Below, one piece after another: positions 28,622 to 37,078 of a stretch of 64,000 nucleotides of DNA. How positions within the stretch are numbered: position 1 is the first letter of the stretch; each line of letters starts with the position of its first letter. A program made the translations under genes and the position numbers. The notes below the pieces were generated by a model. That model had not been told where the DNA came from, made no database searches, and saw only the letters and a list, made by a program, of their open reading frames with translations. The DNA is from Cellulomonas chitinilytica (lineage in GTDB: Bacteria; Actinomycetota; Actinomycetes; Actinomycetales; Cellulomonadaceae), in contig NZ_BONK01000004.1 of NCBI RefSeq assembly GCF_016862675.1, positions 186,001 through 250,000 on the forward strand, in the 5' to 3' direction.

Positions 28622-28673
28622 CGAGAAACCGGTATCTCGCACCGGCAGACCCTCGACGAAGGTGAGCGACACG

Positions 28674-30242
28674 ATGAGACGACGAGTCGCAGTGCAGCTG
28701 CTCGCGGCAGGAGCCGCGACGGCACTCGCTGCCACGATCGGCGTGACCGCACTGGCGGTGTCCGGTGCCCAGGCGGCGACCGGCGGGGCCACCGGCTTCG
28801 CGACGCAGAACGGAGGGACCACCGGCGGCGCGGGCGGCGCCACCGTCAAGGCGACCACGGGCACCCAGATCCACGCCGCCCTGTGCAGCCGCGCCAGCGC
28901 GAGCACCCCGATCACGATCCAGGTCGAGGGCACCATCAACCACGCCAACACCGCCAAGGTGTCGGGCAGCAGCTGCAGCACCGCGGCGGGCGTGATCGAG
29001 CTCAAGCAGATCAGCAACGTGACGATCGTCGGCGTCGGCAGCGGCGCCGTCTTCGACCAGCTCGGCATCCACATCCGGGAGTCGAGCAACGTCATCATCC
29101 AGAACGTCACCGTCAAGAACGTGAAGAAGTCCGGCTCGCCCACGTCGAACGGCGGCGACGCCATCGGCATGGAGAGCGACGTGCACAACGTGTGGGTCGA
29201 CCACGCCACGCTGGAGGCGTCGGGCGGGGAGTCGGAAGGCTTCGACGGCCTCTTCGACATGAAGGCGAACACGAAGTACGTGACGTTGTCCTACAGCATC
29301 CTGCGGAACTCCGGCCGGGGCGGCCTCGTCGGCTCCAGCGACAGCGACCTGCAGAACGGCCCCGTGACGTTCCACCACAACCTGTACCAGAACATCGACT
29401 CGCGGACCCCGCTGCTGCGCGGCGCCACCGCGCACATCTACGACAACTACTACCTGAACCTCAACGAGTCGGGGATCAACGCCCGCGCCGGGGGCAAGGC
29501 GAAGGTCGAGAACAACTACTTCAAGAGCTCGAAGGACGTGCTCGGCACCTTCTACACCGACCTCCCCGGCACCTGGCAGGTCGCCGGGAACATCTTCGAC
29601 AGCGTGACGTGGTCGCCGAAGGGCACGGACACCAACCCGGCCGGCCCCAACCCGACGTCCACCACGACCGTGTCGATCCCGTACTCCTACACGCTCGACG
29701 CCGCGAGCTGCGTGCCGTCGGTCGTCGCCCAGACGGCCGGCGCGGGCACGGGCCTGAAGGTGTCGGACGGTTCGTGCACGCCGACGACGCCGACCCCGAC
29801 GCCGACGTCGACCACCCCGAACCCGACGCCGACCACCGCCACCCCGACGCCGACCCCGACGGCGACGACGCCGACCGGGACCAACCTCAGCCTCGGCGCA
29901 GGCGCGGACGGCTCCAGCAAGGCGAGCGGCACGAGCTACGGCAACGTGATCGACGGGTCGCTGACCAGCTACTGGTCGCCGAACGGCTCGACGGGACAGA
30001 TCTCCGTCAAGTGGAGCTCCGCGACGTCGGTGTCGAAGATCAACGTCCGCGAGGCCTCCGGGGCCGTGGGCGCCATCACGTCCTGGCGGGTGCTGAACGG
30101 CGACACGGGCGCGGTCCTGGCCTCCGGCAGCGGCGCGGGCGTCATCTCCTTCTCCGCGACGTCGCTGAAGAAGGTGACGCTGGACATCACCGGCTCGTCC
30201 GGGACGCCGAGGGTCGCCGAGCTGGAGACGTACGCGAAGTAG
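28674..30242 (+). CDS. secreted pectate lyase, family PL1, with C-terminal carbohydrate-binding-like domain
   Basis: 522 residues: a signal peptide (about 1-35); a PL1 parallel beta-helix (about 36-365) with VWVDHATLEASGG, the Ca-binding FDGLFDMK and the catalytic Arg region NIDSRTPLLRG; a Thr/Pro linker (about 370-405); and a 115-residue beta-rich domain like the F5/8C or CBM32 fold (VIDGSLTSYWSPNG). PL1 enzymes cleave polygalacturonate by beta-elimination. The start is ATG 28674 with GGTGAG 7 nt upstream; GTG 28662 is an alternative. Stand-alone transcript with a strong terminator. Confidence 0.9.
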   Translation: MRRRVAVQLLAAGAATALAATIGVTALAVSGAQAATGGATGFATQNGGTTGGAGGATVKATTGTQIHAALCSRASASTPITIQVEGTINHANTAKVSGSSCSTAAGVIELKQISNVTIVGVGSGAVFDQLGIHIRESSNVIIQNVTVKNVKKSGSPTSNGGDAIGMESDVHNVWVDHATLEASGGESEGFDGLFDMKANTKYVTLSYSILRNSGRGGLVGSSDSDLQNGPVTFHHNLYQNIDSRTPLLRGATAHIYDNYYLNLNESGINARAGGKAKVENNYFKSSKDVLGTFYTDLPGTWQVAGNIFDSVTWSPKGTDTNPAGPNPTSTTTVSIPYSYTLDAASCVPSVVAQTAGAGTGLKVSDGSCTPTTPTPTPTSTTPNPTPTTATPTPTPTATTPTGTNLSLGAGADGSSKASGTSYGNVIDGSLTSYWSPNGSTGQISVKWSSATSVSKINVREASGAVGAITSWRVLNGDTGAVLASGSGAGVISFSATSLKKVTLDITGSSGTPRVAELETYAK

Positions 30243-30248
30243 CACGCG

Positions 30249-30287
30249 GTGCTGCGTTCCCGCTGGTGGGCAGCGGGAACGCAGCAC
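30249..30287 (+). terminator. terminator after the pectate lyase
   Basis: A perfect 17-bp stem (GTGCTGCGTTCCCGCTG with its complement at 30271-30287) and a GTGGG loop, beginning 7 bp past the stop. Confidence 0.85.
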
Positions 30288-30398
30288 ACGGGCGTCGGCC
30301 GCCGCCGGCGCGGTGACCGACGTCATGCCGGGCGACGGTCACGGGCGGCGCGGACCGTGCCGATGGTGTCGACGTCCCCTCTCAAGGAGCTCGTCGCC

Positions 30399-31460
30399 GT
30401 GAAGTCCGCCCGCACCCTCTGCCTCGCCGTCGTGACCGCCGGCCTCGTGCTCGGCTCGGGCCTCCCGGCCCAGGCCGCCGACCGGCGACCCGACGGCCCG
30501 GCCAAGGACCGGACGGCCGTCGTGGCCAAGGTCGTCGACGGGGACACGATCGACGTCCGGGACGCCGACGGCGTGCACCGGGTGCGCCTGCTGAACATCG
30601 ACACCCCCGAGACCGTCGACCCGCGCAGCCCCGTCGAGTGCCTGGGTCCGGAGGCGTCGGCGTTCCTCACGGACAGGCTCCCGGCGGGCACGAAGGTGGC
30701 GCTGAAGCACGACCGGATCACGCACGACAAGTACGGCCGCGAGCTGGCCGCCGTGTTCGTCGGGAACACGTTCGTCAACGCGGAGATCGCGAAGGCGGGC
30801 CTCGCGGACGCGATCGTGATCGGCGGGAACGACAAGTTCTACGACCGGGTGATCGCCGCGCAGAAGGTGGCCCGGACGGCGAGGTCCGGCCTGTACGCCG
30901 AGACCGTCGCGTGCACGGTGCCCGGGCAGGTCGCCGCCGTCGAGCAGCAGACCGCCGCGCTGCTCGCCCAGCCCCCCGCGTCCGGCGCCGGTGTCGAGGC
31001 GTTCGACGCCTACGCCGCGCAGCTCGCCGCGCTGGCCGCCGCCGCGACGACCGTCGGGACCGTGCTCGCCGCCGACCTGCACGACCACCGGCTCCTCGGC
31101 CTGAACGCCGGCCGGGTGCGCACCCTCGTCGCCCGGCTCGGCGCGACCCGGTCCGCGGTCACCGCTCGTGCCGCCGAGACCACCACGTGGCGGGCCGCGG
31201 AGGCCGCACGGATCGCCGCCGAGCAGGCGGCGACCGCGCAGGCCGAGGCGGACCGGGTGGCGGCCGAGGCTGCAGCCGCGGCGAAGCGGGCGGCCGCGAA
31301 GGCGGCACCGAAGAAGCGGTCGACCGCACCCGCACCCGCACCCGCCGCACCGGCACCCGAGGCACCGCAGGTCGACACCTACACGGGGTGCCGGGCGTAC
31401 GCGCCGGGCGGGCGCACGTACACGAAGATCGACTGCAAGACGAAGCTCCCGATCGGCTGA
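30399..31460 (+). CDS. secreted thermonuclease-like (TNase) protein
   Basis: 353 residues: a signal peptide (about 1-27, ending PAQAA); a staphylococcal-nuclease domain (about 35-165) with VVDGDTIDV, the catalytic RLLNIDTPET and HDKYGRELAAVF; an Ala-rich helical stretch of about 130 residues; and a small C-terminal motif (YTGCRAYAPGGRTYTKIDC). The C-terminal part sits where actinobacterial nucleases often carry an excalibur domain, but the DxDxDGxxCE motif is absent. It likely degrades extracellular nucleic acid. The GTG at 30399 has AAGGAG 9 nt upstream; an earlier ATG at 30363 is less likely. Confidence 0.85.
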   Translation: MKSARTLCLAVVTAGLVLGSGLPAQAADRRPDGPAKDRTAVVAKVVDGDTIDVRDADGVHRVRLLNIDTPETVDPRSPVECLGPEASAFLTDRLPAGTKVALKHDRITHDKYGRELAAVFVGNTFVNAEIAKAGLADAIVIGGNDKFYDRVIAAQKVARTARSGLYAETVACTVPGQVAAVEQQTAALLAQPPASGAGVEAFDAYAAQLAALAAAATTVGTVLAADLHDHRLLGLNAGRVRTLVARLGATRSAVTARAAETTTWRAAEAARIAAEQAATAQAEADRVAAEAAAAAKRAAAKAAPKKRSTAPAPAPAAPAPEAPQVDTYTGCRAYAPGGRTYTKIDCKTKLPIG

Positions 31461-31538
31461 GCGGAGCCGACGACGCGGTCGCCATGCGGACCGCCGATCG
31501 CGCACCCGACGCCGACCTGACCCGTACCGTTGTCGCCC

Positions 31539-32708
31539 GTGCCCACCCGACGACCGGCCGGCGCTCGCGAGAGCGTCGAGACCGCACCCGTGCGCGACGC
31601 CTGGGTCTGGTGCGCCGTCGGGGTCGCGACGTCCGCCGCGGTCGTCGCCGTCGCGGGCCTGCTGGCCGCCGGCCACGTGTCGCTGGCGTGGGGTCTGTTC
31701 CTCGGCGGGTCCGGGTCGGGCGGCGACCTCACGATCACGACGTTCATGGGTGACGCCCACGACGTCGTCCGCACCACCGCCGTCGCGCTCGTCTGGCCGG
31801 CCGTCTTCCTCCTCGCCGGAGCCGTCCGCACCACCGTCCTCGTCGCGCGAGGCCGGCGCCGCGAACGGCAGGCGGTCGAGACCCGGTTCGGGCTGTTCCT
31901 CGTCGTGGCGCTGTCGGTCAACATGCTGACGTCGCTGCTCGTCACCCGTCGCCTCGGCGACGAGACGGCGTGGCTCGACGCGACCACCGCGACACCGTGG
32001 GCGGTCGCGGTCGTCTGGGCGTTCGTCGAAGGCCACGCCGCCGCTCGCCGCCGCGAGCTGGCCGGCACGCGCCCACCTGTCCCACCGGAGGCCGCGGCGC
32101 GGCTCGGGCGGCAGTCGACCGTCATCGCCGCGATCGTCACCCTGGCCGGTGTCGCGACCGTCGCCTGGTCGGCGGTCCTGGCCGGTCGCGCGACGCACCC
32201 CGTGCGCTGGGGTGCCGCCCTGGCCGGCAAGCACGGGTCGGGCGTCGGGGCCGTGTTCGACGTCGCGCCGCGCCACCTCGTCACCGTCGCCGCGCTCGTG
32301 GTGGGGGTCCCGGTGACGCTCGCGGTCGTCGGCGCCGCCCGTACCCGGTGGCACAACCGTGCGGGGCGCCCGTGGCCCCGGCTCTCCGGATGGACGCTGC
32401 TCTCCGTGCCGGCGGCGGTCGTCATGGTCCCGAACGTCGCGATCATGTTCACCGCCGGGACGTACGCCCCTGGAGGCGGGTGGGCGGTGCTCGGGCTCGC
32501 GTGGGTCCAGATCGGCGTCGTCGTCGGGTTCGTCGCCGCCGTCCTCCTGCTGATGAGGACGGACGTCACGCCCGTCGCCGCGCCGCCGCGGAGGGACCCG
32601 CAGGCCGAGACCGAGGTGGCGGCCGCCGTGCGACGACGTGCCCGGTTCGACGAGGCGCGGCGGCGTACCGCGAAGAAGAAGGCGGCGCGAGCACGCTCTC
32701 GTCGCTGA
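31539..32708 (+). CDS. polytopic membrane protein of unknown function
   Basis: 389 residues with about eight hydrophobic segments and a strongly basic C-terminal tail (RRTAKKKAARARSRR). No known motif is seen. A TACCGT -10 ends 8 nt before the GTG and no Shine-Dalgarno sequence is present, so translation is probably leaderless. Confidence 0.65.
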   Translation: MPTRRPAGARESVETAPVRDAWVWCAVGVATSAAVVAVAGLLAAGHVSLAWGLFLGGSGSGGDLTITTFMGDAHDVVRTTAVALVWPAVFLLAGAVRTTVLVARGRRRERQAVETRFGLFLVVALSVNMLTSLLVTRRLGDETAWLDATTATPWAVAVVWAFVEGHAAARRRELAGTRPPVPPEAAARLGRQSTVIAAIVTLAGVATVAWSAVLAGRATHPVRWGAALAGKHGSGVGAVFDVAPRHLVTVAALVVGVPVTLAVVGAARTRWHNRAGRPWPRLSGWTLLSVPAAVVMVPNVAIMFTAGTYAPGGGWAVLGLAWVQIGVVVGFVAAVLLLMRTDVTPVAAPPRRDPQAETEVAAAVRRRARFDEARRRTAKKKAARARSRR

Positions 32709-32731
32709 CGCCGCCGTCGATACTTGCCGTC

Positions 32732-32812
32732 ATGGACGACGACCGGACCGCCCTGACCCGAGCGGGGTTCCCCGCGGGAGCCACGTGGGCCCCGCTGGAA
32801 GCAGCCCGATGA
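32732..32812 (+). CDS. 26-residue leader/upstream ORF
   Basis: The ATG lies 7 nt after GATACT (32719-32724), so this frame would be the leaderless first ORF of the transcript. The product starts MDDDRTALTRAGF and ends AAR. Its stop overlaps the start of the next gene (ATGA), implying translational coupling. There is no run of regulatory codons, and no reason to think the peptide itself acts. Confidence 0.45.
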   Translation: MDDDRTALTRAGFPAGATWAPLEAAR

Positions 32813-33423
32813 CCGTCGCGGTCGACGCACCTCCCGCCGCCCGGCACCGCGCCGCACGCGTCGTCACCGAGGTCCTGGCCCCGCCGTGCCTCGGCGCCCT
32901 GACGCTCCTTCTGCTCGGCTGGCACGCCACGGGGACGGACGGCCTCGTCGACGGCGCACTCGCCGCCCTGTTCGTGACGGGGATCCCGTACGTCGTCGTC
33001 ATCGTCGGGGTCCTCGCGGGTCGATGGAACGACCGGATGCTCACCGCTCGACGCCAGAGGATCGTGCCGATCCTGTCGAACACCACCTTCGCGGTTGTCG
33101 GCCTGGTCGTCGCGCTCGTCACCGGTGCGCCCGCCGCGATCGCCGCGTTCATCGTCGCCGCCATCGGCACGCAGGCTCTGCTGTTCGTCGTGAACCTGGG
33201 CTGGAAGATCAGCTTCCACGCCGGGGTGTCGGCCGGCATCGTGCTGATCCTCGCCCAGGAGTTCGGCCTCGTCCTCGTCCCGCTCCTGGCGCCCCTCGTC
33301 GTCCTGATCTCCTGGGCCCGGGTCGAGCTGCGCGAGCACACCGCCGCCCAGGTGGCTGTCGGCGCGCCCGTCGGGGGACTTGCCCTGGCCGGGCTGTACC
33401 ACGTCGCTCTCGTCATCCCGTGA
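32809..33423 (+). CDS. PAP2-like membrane protein with degenerate active site
   Basis: 204 residues with five or six membrane helices. The positions of the three PAP2 phosphatase motifs are recognisable but altered: LTARRQRIVPIL for KxxxxxxRP, SFHAGVSAG for PSGH, and WARVELREHTAAQVAVG for SRxxxxxHxxxD, where the last Asp is missing. The two His are kept, so activity is uncertain. Family members dephosphorylate lipid phosphates. The ATG overlaps the 26-codon leader ORF. Confidence 0.7.
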   Translation: MTVAVDAPPAARHRAARVVTEVLAPPCLGALTLLLLGWHATGTDGLVDGALAALFVTGIPYVVVIVGVLAGRWNDRMLTARRQRIVPILSNTTFAVVGLVVALVTGAPAAIAAFIVAAIGTQALLFVVNLGWKISFHAGVSAGIVLILAQEFGLVLVPLLAPLVVLISWARVELREHTAAQVAVGAPVGGLALAGLYHVALVIP

Positions 33424-33447
33424 CGCGGGCAGCCGCGGCCGCAGCGC

Positions 33448-35457
33448 TCAGCCGCGCAGCCCCGCGGGTGACGGGTCGTCGCGCCACAGGCGGTCGGTGA
33501 CCTGGTCGACGAGCACGTCGAGGGCGGGTTCGTCGCTGCCCTCCCACTCGTCGACCATCCGGCGCAGCAGCGCGCGCTCGTGGTCGCGGACCCGGTCGGC
33601 GAGCGCGTGCCCGGCGTCGGTGGGGGTGACGGTGCCGTCGTCGACCTCGACGAGGCCGCGCGTACGGAGCGCCTCGGCGGTCGCCTCCACGCGGGCGCGC
33701 TCGACGTGGGAGGACGCGACCATCGCGTCGACGGTCCGCGACCCCGTCGCGGTCACACGGGCGAGCATCCAGCACTGGCCTGGGGTCAGGTCGACGTCGA
33801 GGTCCCGGACGACCACGGCGTACGCGCGCAGCGGGTCCTGGTGGCCGACCTCCCGCCAGAGCAGCAGGCGCAGCTCCTCGTAGGACGTCCGGCTGGACGG
33901 CAGGGCGTACACCTCGCCCTGCTCGGGGACGTGCGCGGCGGTGCGCAGGGTGACCTCGGGGATCAGCCAGGACAGCGCGAACGCGAGGATCCCGACGGGG
34001 ACGGCGTACAGGAAGATCGTGTGGATCGCGTCGGAGTACCCGTCGAGGAACCAGTCCTGCACGGCGGCGGAGCAGGTGGGGAGCGCGGCGGACGTCGCGC
34101 TGAGCGTCTCCGCCGAGCAGGGGCCGACGGCGTCGGGCGGCGGGGCGGCGGCGAGCCCCGACGTGAGGTGGCTCGTGAACAGCGTCCCGAAGACGGCCAC
34201 CCCGACGCACGAGCCGATGGTCCGGAAGAACGTGGCCCCGCTGGTGCCGACCCCCAGGTCGCGGTACTCGACGGCGTTCTGCACGGCGAGGACCAGCACC
34301 TGCATGACCATGCCGAGCCCGGCGCCGAGCACGAACATCGACAGGCCCGACTGCCAGGCCGTCGTGTCCCGGCCCATCAGCGAGAGCAGGTACAGGCCGA
34401 CGGTGAAGACCGCGGAGCCGACGATCGGGAACACCTTGTACCGGCCGGTGCGGCTGATGATCTGCCCGCTCGAGATCGACGTGAGCAGGATGCCCAGCAT
34501 CATCGGGATCATCTGCAGCCCCGACCCGGTGGGGCTGGCGCCCTGCACCTGCTGCAGGTACAGCGGCAGGTAGGTGATGGACCCGAACATCGCGAACCCG
34601 ACGACGAAGCCGACCACGGCCGTCGTCGAGAACACCCGGTTCCGGAACAGCCGCAGCGGCATGACGGGCTCGGGCACGCGCGCCTCGACGAACCCGAACG
34701 CGACCACCGACACGACGGCGAGCAGCGAGAGGCCGACGACCTGCACCGACGCCCACTCCCACGTCGAGCCGCCGAGGCTCGTGACGAGCACGATGCACGT
34801 CGCGATCGTCGCGAGCAGCGTGATCCCGACGTAGTCGATCTTCGGGGACCGGTGCGACCGGGTGGACGGCAGGACGGCGGACACGACGACGAGCGCGACC
34901 AGCCCGATCGGCAGGTTCACGTAGAACACCCACCGCCAGGTCAGGTTGTCGACGAACCACCCGCCGAGCAGCGGTCCGGCGACGCTCGACAGGCCGAACA
35001 CCGCCCCGAACGCCCCCTGGTACCGGCCCCGGTCCCGCGGCGGCACGACGTCGCCGATGATCGCCTGCGCGAGCACCATGAGGCCGCCGCCGCCGACCCC
35101 CTGCAGGGCCCGCCACGCGATGAGCTGCAGCATCGTCTGCGACGTCCCCGCGAGGGCGGAGCCGGCCAGGAAGATGACGATGCAGACGAGGAACACGACC
35201 TTGCGGCCGTACAGGTCGCCGAGCTTGCCCCACAGCGGGGTCGTCGCGGTCGACGCCAGCATGTACGCGGTGACGACCCACGACAGGTGCTCCGCGCCGC
35301 CGAGGTCGCGGACGATCGTGGGGAGGGCCGTCGCGACGATCGTCTGGTCGAGCGCCGCGAGCAGCATCGCGAGCATCAGGCCGCCGAAGACCGCCCACAC
35401 GGCGCGCTGGTCGAGGTCGCCCTCGACGGGTGCCTCCGTCGACTCCTGCTTCGTCAT
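33448..35457 (-). CDS. MFS drug:H+ antiporter (DHA2) with C-terminal MarR-like domain
   Basis: 669 residues. The first 500 or so are a 14-helix EmrB/QacA-type exporter: LDQTIVATALPTI (antiporter motif D1/C region), GKLGDLYGRK (motif A), and a long loop with two Cys between the last helices. The last 150 or so are soluble and look like a winged-helix MarR domain (LTPGQCWMLARV, recognition-helix region HVERARVEATAEALRTRGLVEVDDGTVTPTDAG). A pump fused to a regulator-like domain is unusual; the domain could sense substrate or bind DNA at the membrane. No separate regulator gene lies beside it. Confidence 0.88.
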   Translation of the reverse strand: MTKQESTEAPVEGDLDQRAVWAVFGGLMLAMLLAALDQTIVATALPTIVRDLGGAEHLSWVVTAYMLASTATTPLWGKLGDLYGRKVVFLVCIVIFLAGSALAGTSQTMLQLIAWRALQGVGGGGLMVLAQAIIGDVVPPRDRGRYQGAFGAVFGLSSVAGPLLGGWFVDNLTWRWVFYVNLPIGLVALVVVSAVLPSTRSHRSPKIDYVGITLLATIATCIVLVTSLGGSTWEWASVQVVGLSLLAVVSVVAFGFVEARVPEPVMPLRLFRNRVFSTTAVVGFVVGFAMFGSITYLPLYLQQVQGASPTGSGLQMIPMMLGILLTSISSGQIISRTGRYKVFPIVGSAVFTVGLYLLSLMGRDTTAWQSGLSMFVLGAGLGMVMQVLVLAVQNAVEYRDLGVGTSGATFFRTIGSCVGVAVFGTLFTSHLTSGLAAAPPPDAVGPCSAETLSATSAALPTCSAAVQDWFLDGYSDAIHTIFLYAVPVGILAFALSWLIPEVTLRTAAHVPEQGEVYALPSSRTSYEELRLLLWREVGHQDPLRAYAVVVRDLDVDLTPGQCWMLARVTATGSRTVDAMVASSHVERARVEATAEALRTRGLVEVDDGTVTPTDAGHALADRVRDHERALLRRMVDEWEGSDEPALDVLVDQVTDRLWRDDPSPAGLRG

Positions 35458-35521
35458 GCCGCCCCCCTTGGCGTCCTTCGCATCGTCGGCGGGTCCGGGG
35501 GCCGACGCAAACGGGGGCGGG

Positions 35522-37078
35522 TCAGTGGGGCTTGCGGGCGACCATCAGCAGGTGCGTGCTCGGCCACGGCACGGGCGCACCGGACGGGGTCCGGATCGAT
35601 GCGCCGACGGACAGCCGGTGCTCGACGAGCCAGTCGTTGGTCCACGGGCCCGACCCGACGCCGATCTCGAAGCCGACGTCGGTGAGCAGCGTCCGCCAGT
35701 CGTCCCAGGTCATGTCGCAGAACCGCTCGTGGCACTCGGAGAGCCAGCTGTCCGTGTAGTCGCGCGTGGTGAGGAACTCCATCGCGGACCGCAGGGGGAG
35801 CACGACCTCGCCGTCGGGTGACACGGGCCCGGCCTCCAGGTCCGTGTGCGCGAGCACCGGGAGGTCGCGGGCGAACTGCACGAACCGTTCGGCGGGGCTG
35901 AGCGCGGTGATGTGGTCGTGGACCGCCTGCCGGGTCCAGCCGCTCATGTCGACGGGCCGGTCCGTCCGCAGGGGCCCGTCGAGGCGGAGCACCACCCGCT
36001 CGTCGCCGCCGTCGGGGCCGAGCACGTCGGAGTTGATCCACACGCCACCGGGCGCGGTGTGCTCGAAGATGCGGCGGGCGAGCAGCTCCAGGTCCGCGCG
36101 GCCGTCGCCGTACGAGGAGATCTCGTGCGTGAGGGCGACCGTGATCGTGGTGGTGATCGACGCCGGCGGGAACACCGACGAGCGCAGCAGGTTCCGCTGG
36201 GCGAAGAAGACGTTCGGGTTCTCGAAGACGCCCTGCGCCTGGCGGTGCTCCGCCTCGGCGATCAGATGGCGGGAGACGTCGACGCCGTACAGGTCGCACT
36301 CGGCCAGACGCGGGTCGCGGGCGGCGCGTTCCAGCAGCCCGCCCGCCGCGCAGCCCAGGTCGACGACCTTGCCGGGCACGACGTGCGGCGCGACCTGCGC
36401 CCACTTGCGGTCCGACGCGTCGTCGAACGCCGCCGTGTACGTCCGGTAGTCGCGGGTCTCGGTGAGGTCGCCCTCGCTGCCGACGGTCGGGTCGGTGTGC
36501 ACCAGCCGGACCGCGTCGTCGAGCCGGTACCGGTCGTACAGCTCGACGGTCTGCGGGTGGGCGAGGTCCCGCCACGCCGGGTCGCCCGCGACCATGTGCT
36601 CGAGGACGTCCCACGGGCGCAGCGGAGCGGGGTCGTGGGAGTCCTCGACGGCGGCGACGCGGAACCCGAGCGCCGCGTACAGCGCCGCGACGGCGGGCGT
36701 CGAGCACGCGACCACGGTGTCGTCCGGCGTGAGGGTCCGGCCTGTCGTCATCTGCACGCTCGCGAGGACGGTCGTCGCGAAGCGGGGCGACGGCGGGACG
36801 TCGGGCACCGGGGCGACGACGGACGGCAGGTCCGCGTCGAGCGCGACCCGTTCGATCAGCGCCTCCCGCCGGTGCGCGGGCACGGGGTTGCGGCGCGTCC
36901 CGGTGTGCGTCGCCGAGGTGACCGCCCAGACGACCTCCGCCTCGGGGGCGAGCACCAGGGGCCGGCCGTCGGTGTCGGACTCGTTCCCGTCGAGCAGCGA
37001 CCGCAGGTAGTCCACCTGGAAGCGCGTCACGAGATGGTGCCGTCCCGGGAACAGGACGGACGTGAGCTGCGCGCTCAC
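35522..37078 (-). CDS. fusion of nucleotidyltransferase-like domain and SAM methyltransferase
   Basis: 518 residues. Residues 1-170 resemble NadM-type adenylyltransferases: an initial beta strand LFPGRHHLVTRFQ with paired His, then TRRNPVPAHRREALI, comparable to the family's NPFTAGER motif. Residues from about 255 form a Rossmann methyltransferase with motif I VVDLGCAAGGLLERA and DLYGVDVS, and a long C-terminal half. The GTG overlaps the stop of the upstream YezG-repeat gene (GTGA). It may be a modifier of a nucleotide-linked metabolite; the substrate is unknown. The N-terminal assignment is an inference from motifs only. Confidence 0.65.
   Translation of the reverse strand: MSAQLTSVLFPGRHHLVTRFQVDYLRSLLDGNESDTDGRPLVLAPEAEVVWAVTSATHTGTRRNPVPAHRREALIERVALDADLPSVVAPVPDVPPSPRFATTVLASVQMTTGRTLTPDDTVVACSTPAVAALYAALGFRVAAVEDSHDPAPLRPWDVLEHMVAGDPAWRDLAHPQTVELYDRYRLDDAVRLVHTDPTVGSEGDLTETRDYRTYTAAFDDASDRKWAQVAPHVVPGKVVDLGCAAGGLLERAARDPRLAECDLYGVDVSRHLIAEAEHRQAQGVFENPNVFFAQRNLLRSSVFPPASITTTITVALTHEISSYGDGRADLELLARRIFEHTAPGGVWINSDVLGPDGGDERVVLRLDGPLRTDRPVDMSGWTRQAVHDHITALSPAERFVQFARDLPVLAHTDLEAGPVSPDGEVVLPLRSAMEFLTTRDYTDSWLSECHERFCDMTWDDWRTLLTDVGFEIGVGSGPWTNDWLVEHRLSVGASIRTPSGAPVPWPSTHLLMVARKPH

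Noticed and set aside
30399..31460. C-terminal excalibur domain in the secreted nuclease
   Set aside because: The DxDxDGxxCE calcium-binding motif is absent; only a Cys-containing motif is seen.
33580..35685. Long antisense frame across the MFS pump gene
   Set aside because: Arg/Asp/Gly-rich with no motif; the opposite strand encodes a clear 14-helix transporter.
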